DNA of 64,000 bases from Euonymus europaeus (GCA_963580455.1 OY756958.1:9498501-9562500), one strand, 5' to 3'; counted from the stretch's first letter, positions 12,274 to 26,750 are shown. Numbers and translations are program-made. The notes: generated by a model not told the origin, from the sequence alone.

Positions 12274-12323
12274 GTGTACACCGAGCAACTTTTATTGTCC
12301 GAAGTTGCTCAACTCTCTCTATG
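12274..12323. other. Representative monomer dyad cluster (palindrome plus 9-bp inverted repeat)
   Basis: GTGTACAC at 12,274-12,281 is a perfect 8-bp palindrome. One base later GAGCAACTT (12,283-12,291), a 10-nt spacer and AAGTTGCTC (12,302-12,310) form a perfect 9-bp inverted repeat. The right arm overlaps a second dyad, AGTTG-CT-CAACT (12,303-12,314). The same cluster, with variants, is present in nearly every monomer. A role in cruciform formation or protein binding is inference only. Confidence 0.8.
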
Positions 12324-15084
12324 GAGTAGCTTTTAAGGTTTTGTCGATTTGTCATTAATAGTTGGTGTTTTGGCATCGATATAATCTAAGAAGCTTATAC
12401 TCGTAAAATTTGACATAGAAGAAAAATAAAAAGTGTAGACCGAGCAACTTTGATAGTCCGATGTTGTACAACTCAATCTATGGAGGAGCTTTAAACGGTT
12501 TTGACCATTTGTCATAGAAAGTTGGGGTTTTGGCATCGAAATAATCTAGGATGCTTATAGTCATAAAATTTGACAAAGAAGAACAATAAAAAGTGTACAC
12601 CGAGAAACTTTTATGGTCCGGATTTGCTCAACTCTCACTATGGAGTAGCTTTTAACGGTTTTGCCCATTTCTTATTGATAGTTGGGGTTTTGGAATCAAA
12701 ATAATCCAGCAAGCATATACTCGTAAAATTTGACATAGAAGAACAATAAAAAGTGTACACCGAGCAACTTTGATAGTCCGAAGTTGCACAACTCACTCTA
12801 TGGAGGAGCTTTAAACGGTTTTGTCCATTTGTCATAGAAAGTTGGGGTTTTGGCATCGAAATAATCTTAGAAGCTTATACTCGTAAAATTTGACATAGAA
12901 GAACAATAAAAAGTGTACACCGAGCAACTTTGATAGTCCGAAGTTGCACAACTCTCTCTATGGAGTAGCTTTTAACGTTTTTGTGCATTTGTCATTGAAA
13001 GTTGGGGTTTTGGCATCGAAATAATCTAGGATGCTTTTAGTCGTAAAATTTGACATAGAAGAACAATAAAAAGTGTACACCGAGCAACTTTTATGGTCCG
13101 GATTTGCTCAACTCTCACTATGGAGTAGCTTTTAACGGTTTTGCCCATTTCTTATTGATAGTTGGGGTTTTGGAATCAAAATAATCCAGCAAGCATATAC
13201 TCGTAAAATTTGACATAGAAGAACAATAAAAAGTGTACACCGAGCAACTTTGATAGTCCGAAGTTGCACAACTCTCTCTATGGAGTAGCTTTTAACGTTT
13301 TTGTGCATTTGTCATAGAAAGTTGGGGTTTTGGCATCGAAATAATCTAGGATGCTTTTAGTCGTAAAATTTGACATAGAAGAACAATAAAAAGTGTCCAC
13401 CGAGCAACTTTTATGGTCCGGAATTACTCAACTCTCACTATGGAGTAGCTTTAAACGGTTTTGTCCATTTCTCATTGATAGACGTGGTTTTGGAATCAAA
13501 ATAATCCAGCAAGCATATACTCGTAAAATTTGACATAGAAGAACAATAAAAAGTGTACACCGAGCAACTTTTATGGTCCGAAGTTGCTCAACTCTCTCTA
13601 TGGAGTAGCTTTGAAGGTTTTATCGATTTGTCATTAATAGTTGGTGTTTTGGCATCGATATAATCTAAGAAGCTTATACTATTAAAATTTGACATAGAAG
13701 AACAATAAAAAGTGTAGACCGAGCAACTTTGATAGTCCGATGTTGTACAACTCAATCTATGGAGGAGCTTTAAACGCTTTTCTCCATTTGTCATAGAAAG
13801 TTGGGGTTTTGGCATCGAAATAATCTAGGATGCTTATAGTCATAAAATTTGACATAGAAGAACAATAAAAAGTGTAGACCGAGTAACTTTTATGGTCCGA
13901 AGTTGCTCAACTCTCTCTATGGAGTAGCTTTAAACGGTTTTGTCCATTTTAGAAAGTAGGGTTTTTCGAATCGAAATAATCTTGGAAGCTGATACTCGTA
14001 AAATTTTGACATAGAAGAACAATAAAAACTTTACACCGAGCAACTTTGATAGTCCGATGTTGCGCAACTCACTCTATGGACGAGCTTTATACGGTTTTGA
14101 CCATTTGTCATAGAAAGTTGGGGTTTTGGCATCGAAATAATCTAGGATGCTTATAGTCATAAAATTTGACAAAGAAGAACAATAAAAAGTGTACACCGAG
14201 CAACTTTTATGGTCCGAAGTTGCTCAACTCTCTCTATGGAGTAGCTTTAAACGGTTTTGTCCATTTGTCTTAGAAAGTTGGTGTTTTGAAATCGAAATAA
14301 TCTAGGAAACTTATACTCGTAAAATTTGACATAGAAGAACAATCAAAAGTGTACACCTAGCAACTTTTATGGTCCGGATTTGCTCAACTCTCACTATGGA
14401 GTAGCTTTTAACGGTTTTGCCCATTTCTTATTGATAGTTGGGGTTTTGGAATCAAAATAATCCAGCAAGCATATACTCGTAAAATTTGACATAGAAGAAC
14501 AATAAAAAGTGTACACCGAGCAACTTTGATAGTCCGAAGTTGCACAACTCACTCTATGGAGGAGCTTTAAACGGTTTTGTCCATTTGTCATAGAAAGTTG
14601 GGGTTTTGGCATCGAAATAATCTTAGAAGCTTATACTCGTAAAATTTGACATAGAAGAACAATAAAAAGTGTACACCGAGCAACTTTGATAGTCCGAAGT
14701 TGCACAACTCTCTCTATGGAGTAGCTTTTAACGTTTTTGTGCATTTGTCATTGAAAGTTGGGGTTTTGGCATCGAAATAATCTAGGATGCTTTTAGTCGT
14801 AAAATTTGACATAGAAGAACAATAAAAAGTGTACACCGAGCAACTTTTATGGTCCGGATTTGCTCAACTCTCACTATGGAGTAGCTTTTAACGGTTTTGC
14901 CCATTTCTTATTGATAGTTGGGGTTTTGGAATCAAAATAATCCAGCAAGCATATACTCGTAAAATTTGACATAGAAGAACAATAAAAAGTGTACACCGAG
15001 CAACTTTGATAGTCCGAAGTTGCACAACTCTCTCTATGGAGTAGCTTTTAACGTTTTTGTGCATTTGTCATTGAAAGTTAGGGT

Positions 15085-18000
15085 TTTGGCATCGAAATAA
15101 TCTAGGATACTTATAGTCGTAAAATTTGACATAAAAGAACAATAAAAAGTGTACACCGAGCAACTTTTATGGTATGAAGTTGCTCAACTCTCTCTATAGA
15201 GTAGCTTTTAAGGGTTTTGCCGATTTGTCATTAATAGTTGGTGTTTTGGCATCGATATAATCTAAGAAGCTTATACTCGTAAAATTTGACTTAGAAGAAC
15301 AATCAAAAGTGTACACCGAGCAACTTTTATGGTCCGGAATTGCTCAACTCTCACTATGGAGTAGTTTTTAACGGTTTTGCCCATTTCTTATTGATAGTTG
15401 GCGTTTTGGAATCAAAATAATCCCGCATGCATATACGCGTAAAATTTGACATAGAAGAACAATAAAAAGTGTACACCGAGCAACTTTTATGGTCCGAAGT
15501 TGCTCAACTCTCTCTATGGAGTAGCTTTTAAGGGTTTTGTCGATTTGTCATTAATAGTTGGTGTTTTGGCATCGATATAATCTAAGAAGCTTATACTCGT
15601 AAAATTTGATATAGAAGAACAATAAAAAGTGTACACCGAGCAACTTTGATAGTCCGATGTTGTACAACTCAATCTATGGAGGAGCTTTAAACGGTTTTCT
15701 CCATTTGTCATAGAAAGTTGGTGTTTTGGCATCGAAATAATCTAGAATACTTAAAGTCATAAAATTTTACATAGAAGAACAATAAAAAGTGTACACCGAG
15801 CAACTTTGATAGTCCGAAGTTGCTCAACTCTCTCTATGGAGTAGCTTTAAACGGTTTTGTCCATTTGTTATAGAAAGTAGGGTTTTTGGAATCGAAATAA
15901 TCTTGAAAGCTTATACTCGTTAAATTTTGGCATAGAAGAACAATAAAAAGTTTACACCGAACAACTTTGATAGTCTGATGTTGCGCAACTCACTCTATGG
16001 ACGAGCTTTAAACGGTTTTGACCATTTGTCATAGAAAGTTGGGGTTTTGGCATCGAAATAATCTAGGAAGCTTATACTCGTAAAATTTGACATAGAAGAA
16101 CAATAAAAAGTGTACAACGAGCAACTTTGATAGTCCGAAGTTGCACAACTCTTTCTATGGAGTAGCTTTTAACGTTTTGTTGCATTTGTCGTAGAAAGTT
16201 GGGGGGTTTTGGCATCGAAATAATCTAGGATGCTTATAGTCGTAAAATTTGACATAGAAGAACAATAAAAAGTGTACACCGAGCAACTTTTATGGTCCGG
16301 AATTACTCAACTCTCACTATGGAGTAGCTTTAAACGGTTTTGTCCATTTCTCATTGATAGATGTGGTTTTGGAATCAAAATAATCCAGCAAGCATATACT
16401 CGTAAAATTTGACATAGAAGAACAATAAAAAGTGTAGACCGAGCAACTTTTATTGTCCGAAGTTGCTCAACTCTCTCTATGGAGTAGCTTTTAAGGGTTT
16501 TGTCGATTTGTCATTAATAGTTGGTGTTTTGGAATCGAAATAATCTAAGAAGCTCATATTTGTAAAATATGACATAGAAGAACAATAAAAAGTGTACATC
16601 GAGCAACTTTGATAGTCCGATGTTGTACAACTCACTCTATGGAGGAGCTTTAAACGGTTTTATCCATTTGTCATAGAAAGTTGGGGTTTTGGCATTGAAA
16701 TAATCTAGGATGCTTATAGTCATAAAATTTGACATAGAAGAACAATAAAAAGTGTACACCGAGCAACTTTTATGGTCCGAAGTTGCTCAACTCTCTCTAT
16801 GGAGTAGATTTAAACAGTTTTGTCCATTTGTCATAGAAAGTTGGTGTTTTGGAATCGAAATAATCTAGGAAACTTATACTCGTAAAATTTGACATAGAAG
16901 AACAATCAAAAGTGTACACCAAGCAACTTTTATGGTCCGGAATTGCTCAACTCTCACTATGGAGTAGCTTTTAACGGTTTTGCCCATTTCTTATTGATAG
17001 TTTGGGTTTTGGAATCAAAATAATCCAGCAAGCATATACTCGTAAAATTTGACATAGAAGAACAATAAAAAGTGTACACCGAGCAACTTTGATAGTACGA
17101 AGTTGCACAACTCTCTCTATGGACGAGCTTTTAACGTTTTTGTCCATTTGTCATAGAAAGTTGAGGTTTTGGCATCGAAATAATCTAGGATGCTTATAGT
17201 GGCAAAATTTGACATAGAAGAAGAATAAAAGGTGTACACCGAGCAACTTTGATAGTCCGAAGTTCTACAACTCACTCTATGGAATAGCTTTAAACGATTT
17301 TGTCCATTTCTCATAGAAACTCGGGGTTTTGGCATCGAAATAATCTAGGATGCTTATAGTCGTAAAATTTGACATAGAAGAACAATAAAAAAATTGTACA
17401 CCGAGCAACTTTTATGGTTCGAAGTTGCTCAACTCTCTCTATGGAGGAGCTTTAAACGGTTTTGTCCATTTGTCATAGAAAGTTGGGGTTTTGGCATCAA
17501 AATAATCTAGGAAGCTTATACTCATAAAATTTGACATAGAATAACAATAAAAAATGTACACCGAGCAACTTCGATAGTCCGAAGTTGCACAACTCTCTCT
17601 ATGGAGGAGCTTTTAACGTTTTTGTCAATTTGTCATAGAAACTAGGGGTTTTGGAATCAAAATAATCTAGGAAGCTTATACTCGTAAAATTTTGACATAG
17701 AAGAACAATAAATAGTGTACACCGAGCAACTTTGATCGTCCGAAGTTGCACAACTCACTCTATGGAGGAGCTTTAAATGGTTTTGTCCATTTGTCATTGA
17801 AAGTTGGGGTTTTCGCATCGAAATAATCTAGGATGCTTAAGTCATAAAATTTGACATAGAAGAACAATAAAAAGTGTACACCGAGCAACTTTTATGGTTT
17901 GAAGTTGCTGAACTCTTTCTATGGAAGAGCTTTAAACGGTTTTGTCCATTTGTCATAGAAAGTTGGGGTTTTGGCATCGAAATAATCTAGGAAACTTATA

Positions 18001-18360
18001 CTCGTAAAATTTGACATAGAAGAACAATAAAAAGTGTACACCGAGCAACTTTTATGGTTCGGAATTGCTCAACTCTCACTATGGAGTAGCTTTTAACGAA
18101 TTTGCCCATTTCTTATTGATAGTTGGCGTTTTGGAATCAAAATAATCCAGCAAGCATATACTCGTAAAATTTGATATAGAAGAACAATAAAAAGTGTATA
18201 CCGAGCAACTTTGATAGTCCTAAGTTTCACAACTCACTCTATGGAGGAGTTTTAAACGGTTTTGTCCATTTGTCATAGAAAGTTGGGGTTTTGGCATCGA
18301 TATAATCTTGGAAGCTTATACTCGTAAAATTTGACATAGAAGAACAATAAAAAGTGTACA
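15085..18360. repeat. 3.3-kb block with an older duplicate 15,120 bp downstream, copy 1
   Basis: Markers match the block at 30,205-33,480 at a constant offset of 15,120 bp: TAAGGGTTTTGCCGATTTG (15,208 and 30,328), the rare G6 run in GTTGGGGGGTTTTGG (16,198 and 31,318), and the GTATACCGAGC monomer near 18,197 and 33,317. In a 300-bp sample from 17,101 I counted about seven differences (near 2%). This is about ten times the divergence of the 4,961-bp duplication, whose first copy overlaps this block, so this event is older. Confidence 0.85.
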
Positions 18361-21172
18361 CCGAGCAACTTTGATAGTCCGAAGTTGCACAACTCACTCT
18401 ATGGAGGAGCTTTAAACGGTTTTGTCCATTTGTCATAGAAAGTTGGGGTTTTGGCATCGAAATAATCTCAGAAGCTTATACACGTAAAATTTTACGTAGA
18501 AGAACAATAAAAAGTGTACACCGAGCAACTTTGATAGTCCGAAGTTGCACAACTCTCTCTATGCAGGAGCTTTTAATGTTTTTGTCTATTTGTCATAGAA
18601 AGTTGGGGTTTTGGCATCGAAATAATCTAGGATGCTTATAGTCATAAAATTTGACAAAGAAGAACAAAAAAAAGTGTACACCGAGCAACTTTTATGGTCC
18701 GAAGTTGCTCAACTCTCTCTATGGAGGAGCTTTAAATGGTTTTGTCCATTTGTCATAGAAAGTTGGGGTTTTGGCATCGAAATAATCTAGGATGCTTATA
18801 GTCGTAAAATTTGACATAGAAGAACAATAAAAAGTGTACACCGAGCAACTTTTATGGTCCGAAGTAACTCAACTCTCTCTATGGAGGAGCTTTAAACGGT
18901 TTTGTCCATTTGTCATAGAAAGTTGGGGTTTTGGCAATGAAATAATCTAGGATGCTTATAGTCATAAAATTTGACATAGAAGAACAATAAAAAGTGTACA
19001 CCGAGCAACTTTTTTGGTCCGAAGTTGCTCAACTCTCTCTATGGAGTAGCTTTAAACGGTTTTATCCATTTGTCATAGAAAGTAGGGGTTTTGGCATCAA
19101 AATAATCTTGGAAGCTTATACTCGTAAAATTTGACATAGAAGAACAATAAAAATTTTACACCGAGCAACTTTTATGGTCCGAAGTTGCTCAACACTCTCT
19201 ACGGAGTTGCTTTAAACGGTTTTGACCATTTTTCATAGAAAATTGGGGTTTTGGCATCGTAATAATCTAGGAAGCTTATACTCGTAAAATTTGACATAGA
19301 AGAACAATAAAAAGTGTACACCGAGAAACTTTGATGGTACGGAATTGCTCAACTCTCACTATGAAGTAGCTTTTAACGGTTTTGTCCATTTCTCAATGAT
19401 AGTCGGGGTTTTGGCATCGAAATAATCTAGGAAGCTTATACTCGTAAAATTTGACATAGAATAACAATAAAAAGTGTACACCGAGCAACTTTGGTAGTCC
19501 GAAGTTGCACAACTCTCTCTATGGAGGAGCTTTAAACGATTTTATCCATTTATTATAGAAAGTTGATGTTTTAAAATCGAAATAATCTAGGAAACTTGTA
19601 TTCGTAAAATGGCAAATAGAAGAACAATAAAAAGTGTACACCGAGCAACTTTTGATAGTCTGATGTTGCACAACTCACTCTATGGAGGAGCTTTAGACGG
19701 TTTTGACCATTTGTCACAGAAAGTTGGGGTTTTGGCATCGAAATAATCTAGAAAGCTTATACTCGTAAAATTTGACATAGAAGAACAATAAAAAGTGTAC
19801 ACCGAGCAACTTTGATAGTCCGAAGTTGCACAACTCTCTCTATGGAGTAGCTTTTAACATTTTTGTGCATTTTTCATAGAAATTTGGTGTTTTGGCATCG
19901 AAATAATCTAGGATGCTTTTAGTCGTAAAATTTGACATAGAAGAACAATAAAAAGTGTCCACCGAGCAACTTTTATGGTCCGGAATTACTCAACTCTCAC
20001 TATGGAGTAGCTTTAAACGGTTTTGTCCATTTCTCATTGATAGATGTGGTTTTGGAATCAAAATAATCCAGCAAGCATATACTCGTAAAATTTGACATAG
20101 AAGAATAATAAAAAGTGTACACCGAGCAACTTTTATGGTCCGAAGTTGCTCAACTCTCTCTATGGAGTAGCTTTTAAGGTTTTGTCGATTTGTCATTAAT
20201 AGTTGGTGTTTTGGCATCGATATAATCTAAGAAGCTTATACTCGTAAAATTTGACATAGAAGAACAATAAAAAATGTAGACTGAGCAACTTTGATAGTCC
20301 GATGTTGTACAACTCAATCTATGGAGGAGCTTTAAACGGTTTTGACCATTTGTCATAGAAAGTTGGGGTTTTGGCATCGAAATAATCTAGGATGCTTATA
20401 GTTATAAAATTTGACAAAGAAGAACAATAAAAAGTGTACACCGAGCAACTTTTATGGTCCGAAGTTGCTCAACTCTCTCTATGGAGTAGCTTTAAACGGT
20501 TTTGTCCATTTGTCATAGAAAGTTGGTGTTTTGGAATCGAAATAATCTAGGAAACTTATACTCGTAAAATTTGACATAGAAGAACAATCAAAAGTGTACA
20601 CCGAGCAACTTTTATGGTCCGGATTTGCTCAACTCTCACTATGGAGTAGCTTTTAACGGTTTTGCCCATTTCTTATTGATAGTTGGGGTTTTGGAATCAA
20701 AATAATCCAGCAAGCATATACTCATAAAATTTGACATAGAAGAACAATAAAAAGTGTACACCGAGCAACTTTGATAGTCCGAAGTTGGACAACTCTCTCT
20801 ATGGAGTAGCTTTTAACGTTTTTGTGCATTTGTCATTGAAAGTTGGGGTTTTGGCATCGAAATAATCTAGGATGCTTTTAGTCGTAAAATTTGACATAGA
20901 AGAACAATAAAAAGTGTACATCGAGCAACTTTTATGGTCCGGAATTACTCAACTCTCACTATGGAGTAGCTTTAAACGGTTTTGTGCATTTGTCATTGAT
21001 AGATGTGGTTTTGGAATCAAAATAATCCAGCAAGCATATACTCGTAAAATTTGACATAGAAGAACAATAAAAAGTGTACACCGAGCAACTTTTATGGTCC
21101 GAAGTTGCTCAACTCTCTCTATGGAGTAGCTTTTAAGGTTTTGTCGATTTGTCATTAATAGTTGGTGTTTTG
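16212..21172. repeat. 4,961-bp tandem segmental duplication, copy 1 (31 monomers)
   Basis: This block of 31 monomers plus one net base is followed directly by a near-identical copy. All markers recur at +4,961: the CTATGGAATAGC monomer (17,279 and 22,240), the CATTTATTATAG monomer (19,545 and 24,506) and the GTCCACCGAG monomer (19,958 and 24,919). Reading both copies I noticed about ten single-base differences, for example CACCGAGC/CACCAAGC near 16,278, GTTGCTC/GTTGCAC near 17,425 and CATCGTAAT/CATCGAAAT near 19,257. That is roughly 0.2%, far below the divergence between neighbouring monomers. The junction at about 21,172 fuses a TTAATAGTTGGTGTTT monomer to the TGGCATCGAAATAATCTAGG start. Confidence 0.93.
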
Positions 21173-24100
21173 GCATCGAAATAATCTAGGATGCTTATAG
21201 TCGTAAAATTTGACATAGAAGAACAATAAAAAGTGTACACCAAGCAACTTTTATGGTCCGGAATTACTCAACTCTCACTATGGAGTAGCTTTAAACGGTT
21301 TTGTCCATTTCTCATTGATAGATGTGGTTTTGGAATCAAAATAATCCAGCAAGCATATACTCGTAAAATTTGACATAGAAGAACAATAAAAAGTGTAGAC
21401 CGAGCAACTTTTATTGTCCGAAGTTGCTCAACTCTCTCTATGGAGTAGCTTTTAAGGGTTTCGTCGATTTGTCATTAATAGTTGGTGTTTTGGAATCGAA
21501 ATAATCTAAGAAGCTCATATTTGTAAAATATGACATAGAAGAACAATAAAAAGTGTACATCGAGCAACTTTGATAGTCCGATGTTGTACAACTCACTCTA
21601 TGGAGGAGCTTTAAACGGTTTTATCCATTTGTCATAGAAAGTTGGGGTTTTGGCATTGAAATAATCTAGGATGCTTATAGTCATAAAATTTGACATAGAA
21701 GAACAATAAAAAGTGTACACCGAGCAACTTTTATGGTCCGAAGTTGCTCAACTCTCTCTATGGAGTAGATTTAAACAGTTTTGTCCATTTGTCATAGAAA
21801 GTTGGTGTTTTGGAATCGAAATAATCTAGGAAACTTATACTCGTAAAATTTGACATAGAAGAACAATCAAAAGTGTACACCAAGCAACTTTTATGGTCCG
21901 GAATTGCTCAACTCTCACTATGGAGTAGCTTTTAACGGTTTTGCCCATTTCTTATTGATAGTTTGGGTTTTGGAATCAAAATAATCCAGCAAGCATATAC
22001 TCGTAAAATTTGACATAGAAGAACAATAAAAAGTGTACACCGAGCAACTTTGATAGTACGAAGTTGCACAACTCTCTCTATGGACGAGCTTTTAACGTTT
22101 TTGTCCATTTGTCATAGAAAGTTGAGGTTTTGGCATCGAAATAATCTAGGATGCTTATAGTGGCAAAATTTGACATAGAAGAAGAATAAAAGGTGTACAC
22201 CGAGCAACTTTGATAGTCCGAAGTTCTACAACTCACTCTATGGAATAGCTTTAAACGATTTTGTCCATTTCTCATAGAAACTCGGGGTTTTGGCATCGAA
22301 ATAATCTAGGATGCTTATAGTCGTAAAATTTGACATAGAAGAACAATAAAAAAATTGTACACCGAGCAACTTTTATGGTTCGAAGTTGCACAACTCTCTC
22401 TATGGAGGAGCTTTAAACGGTTTTGTCCATTTGTCATAGAAAGTTGGGGTTTTGGCATCAAAATAATCTAGGAAGCTTATACTCATAAAATTTGACATAG
22501 AATAACAATAAAAAATGTACACCGAGCAACTTCGATAGTCCGAAGTTGCACAACTCTCTCTATGGAGGAGCTTTTAACGTTTTTGTCAATTTGTCATAGA
22601 AACTAGGGGTTTTGGAATCAAAATAATCTAGGAAGCTTATACTCGTAAAATTTTGACATAGAAGAACAATAAATAGTGTACACCGAGCAACTTTGATCGT
22701 CCGAAGTTGCACAACTCACTCTATGGAGGAGCTTTAAATGGTTTTGTCCATTTGTCATTGAAAGTTGGGGTTTTCGCATCGAAATAATCTAGGATGCTTA
22801 AGTCATAAAATTTGACATAGAAGAACAATAAAAAGTGTACACCGAGCAACTTTTATGGTTTGAAGTTGCTGAACTCTTTCTATGGAAGAGCTTTAAACGG
22901 TTTTGTCCATTTGTCATAGAAAGTTGGGGTTTTGGCATCGAAATAATCTAGGAAACTTATACTCGTAAAATTTGACATAGAAGAACAATAAAAAGTGTAC
23001 ACCGAGCAACTTTTATGGTTCGGAATTGCTCAACTCTCACTATGGAGTAGCTTTTAACGAATTTGCCCATTTCTTATTGATAGTTGGCGTTTTGGAATCA
23101 AAATAATCCAGCAAGCATATACTCGTAAAATTTGATATAGAAGAACAATAAAAAGTGTATACCGAGCAACTTTGATAGTCCTAAGTTTCACAACTCACTC
23201 TATGGAGGAGTTTTAAACGGTTTTGTCCATTTGTCATAGAAAGTTGGGGTTTTGGCATCGATATAATCTTGGAAGCTTATACTCGTAAAATTTGACATAG
23301 AAGAACAATAAAAAGTGTACACCGAGCAACTTTGATAGTCCGAAGTTGCACAACTCACTCTATGGAGGAGCTTTAAACGGTTTTGTCCATTTGTCATAGA
23401 AAGTTGGGGTTTTGGCATCGAAATAATCTCAGAAGCTTATACACGTAAAATTTTACGTAGAAGAACAATAAAAAGTGTACACCGAGCAACTTTGATAGTC
23501 CGAAGTTGCACAACTCTCTCTATGCAGGAGCTTTTAATGTTTTTGTCTATTTGTCATAGAAAGTTGGGGTTTTGGCATCGAAATAATCTAGGATGCTTAT
23601 AGTCATAAAATTTGACAAAGAAGAACAAAAAAAAGTGTACACCGAGCAACTTTTATGGTCCGAAGTTGCTCAACTCTCTCTATGGAGGAGCTTTAAATGG
23701 TTTTGTCCATTTGTCATAGAAAGTTGGGGTTTTGGCATCGAAATAATCTAGGATGCTTATAGTCGTAAAATTTGACATAGAAGAACAATAAAAAGTGTAC
23801 ACCGAGCAACTTTTATGGTCCGAAGTAACTCAACTCTCTCTATGGAGGAGCTTTAAACGGTTTTGTCCATTTGTCATAGAAAGTTGGGGTTTTGGCAATG
23901 AAATAATCTAGGATGCTTATAGTCATAAAATTTGACATAGAAGAACAATAAAAAGTGTACACCGAGCAACTTTTTTGGTCCGAAGTTGCTCAACTCTCTC
24001 TATGGAGTAGCTTTAAACGGTTTTATCCATTTGTCATAGAAAGTAGGGGTTTTGGCATCAAAATAATCTTGGAAGCTTATACTCGTAAAATTTGACATAG

Positions 24101-26133
24101 AAGAACAATAAAAAGTTTACACCGAGCAACTTTTATGGTCCGAAGTTGTTCAACACTCTCTACGGAGTAGCTTTAAACGGTTTTGACCATTTTTCATAGA
24201 AAATTGGGGTTTTGGCATCGAAATAATCTAGGAAGCTTATACTCGTAAAATTTGACATAGAAGAACAATAAAAAGTGTACACCGAGAAACTTTGATGGTA
24301 CGGAATTGCTCAACTCTCACTATGAAGTAGCTTTTAACGGTTTTGTCCATTTCTCAATGATAGTCGGGGTTTTGGCATCGAAATAATCTAGGAAGCTTAT
24401 ACTCGTAAAATTTGACATAGAATAACAATAAAAAGTGTACACCGAGCAACTTTGGTAGTCCGAAGTTGCACAACTCTCTCTATGGAGGAGCTTTAAACGA
24501 TTTTATCCATTTATTATAGAAAGTTGATGTTTTAAAATCGAAATAATCTAGGAAACTTGTATTCGTAAAATGGCAAATAGAAGAACAATAAAAAGTGTAC
24601 ACCGAGCAACTTTTGATAGTCTGATGTTGCACAACTCACTCTATGGAGGAGCTTTAGACGGTTTTGACCATTTGTCACAGAAAGTTGGGGTTTTGGCATC
24701 GAAATAATCTAGGAAGCTTATACTCGTAAAATTTGACATAGAAGAACAATAAAAAGTGTACACCGAGCAACTTTGATAGTCCGAAGTTGCACAACTCTCT
24801 CTATGGAGTAGCTTTTAACATTTTTGTGCATTTTTCATAGAAATTTGGTGTTTTGGCATCGAAATAATCTAGGATGCTTTTAGTCGTAAAATTTGACATA
24901 GAAGAACAATAAAAAGTGTCCACCGAGCAACTTTTATGGTCCGGAATTACTCAACTCTCACTATGGAGTAGCTTTAAACGGTTTTGTCCATTTCTCATTG
25001 ATAGATGTGGTTTTGGAATCAAAATAATCCAGCAAGCATATACTCGTAAAATTTGACATAGAAGAATAATAAAAAGTGTACACCGAGCAACTTTTATGGT
25101 CCGAAGTTGCTCAACTCTCTCTATGGAGTAGCTTTTAAGGTTTTGTCGATTTGTCATTAATAGTTGGTGTTTTGGCATCGATATAATCTAAGAAGCTTAT
25201 ACTCGTAAAATTTGACATAGAAGAACAATAAAAAATGTAGACTGAGCAACTTTGATAGTCCGATGTTGTACAACTCAATCTATGGAGGAGCTTTAAACGG
25301 TTTTGACCATTTGTCATAGAAAGTTGGGGTTTTGGCATCGAAATAATCTAGGATGCTTATAGTCATAAAATTTGACAAAGAAGAACAATAAAAAGTGTAC
25401 ACCGAGCAACTTTTATGGTCCGAAGTTGCTCAACTCTCTCTATGGAGTAGCTTTAAACGGTTTTGTCCATTTGTCATAGAAAGTTGGTGTTTTGGAATCG
25501 AAATAATCTAGGAAACTTATACTCGTAAAATTTGACATAGAAGAACAATCAAAAGTGTACACCGAGCAACTTTTATGGTCCGGATTTGCTCAACTCTCAC
25601 TATGGAGTAGCTTTTAACGGTTTTGCCCATTTCTTATTGATAGTTGGGGTTTTGGAATCAAAATAATCCAGCAAGCATATACTCATAAAATTTGACATAG
25701 AAGAACAATAAAAAGTGTACACCGAGCAACTTTGATAGTCCGAAGTTGGACAACTCTCTCTATGGAGTAGCTTTTAACGTTTTTGTGCATTTGTCATTGA
25801 AAGTTGGGGTTTTGGCATCGAAATAATCTAGGATGCTTTTAGTCGTAAAATTTGACATAGAAGAACAATAAAAAGTGTACATCGAGCAACTTTTATGGTC
25901 CGGAATTACTCAACTCTCACTATGGAGTAGCTTTAAACGGTTTTGTGCATTTCTCATTGATAGATGTGGTTTTGGAATCAAAATAATCCAGCAAGCATAT
26001 ACTCGTAAAATTTGACATAGAAGAACAATAAAAAGTGTACACCGAGCAACTTTTATGGTCCGAAGTTGCTCAACTCTCTCTATGGAGTAGCTTTTAAGGT
26101 TTTGTCGATTTGTCATTAATAGTTGGTGTTTTG
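21173..26133. repeat. 4,961-bp tandem segmental duplication, copy 2
   Basis: This is the second copy of the preceding block. Where copy 1 ends in the fusion at 21,172, copy 2 continues into ATCGATATAATCTAAGAAGC at about 26,133, the sequence that follows the same monomer in the unduplicated block near 12,372. Copy 2 therefore keeps the original right-hand flank. Confidence 0.93.
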
Positions 26134-26750
26134 GCATCGATATAATCTAAGAAGCTTATACTCGTAAAATTTGACATAGAAGAACAATAAAAAGTGTAGA
26201 CCGAGCAACTTTGATAGTCCGATGTTGTACAACTCAATCTATGGAGGAGCTTTAAACGGTTTTCTCTATTTGTCATAGAAAGTTGGGGTTTTGGCATCGA
26301 AATAATCTAGGATGCTTATAGTCATAAAATATGACATAGAAGAACAATAAAAAGTGTAGACCGAGTAACTTTTATGGTCCGAAGTTGCTCAACTCTCTCT
26401 ATGGAGTAGCTTTAAACGGTTTTGTCCATTTTAGAAAGTAGGATTTTTGGAATCGAAATAATCTTGGAAGCTGATACTCGTAAAATTTTGACATAGAAGA
26501 ACAATAAAAACTTTACACCGAGCAACTTTGATAGTCCGATGTTGCGCAACTCACTCTATGGACGAGCTTTATACGGTTTTGACCATTTGTCATAGAAAGT
26601 TGGGGTTTTGGCATCGAAATAATCTAGGATGCTTATAGTCCTAAAATTTGACAAGGAAGAACAATAAAAAGTGTACACCGAGCAACTTTTATGGTCCGAA
26701 GTTGCTCAACTCTCTCTATGGAGTAGCTTTAAACGGTTTTGTCCATTTGT

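Noticed and set aside
16195..16212. G6 run in GTTGGGGGGTTTTGG as a possible regulatory or quadruplex element
   Set aside because: It is a 1-2 base expansion of the normal G4 in one monomer and its duplicate near 31,318. It is useful as a marker but not as a functional site.
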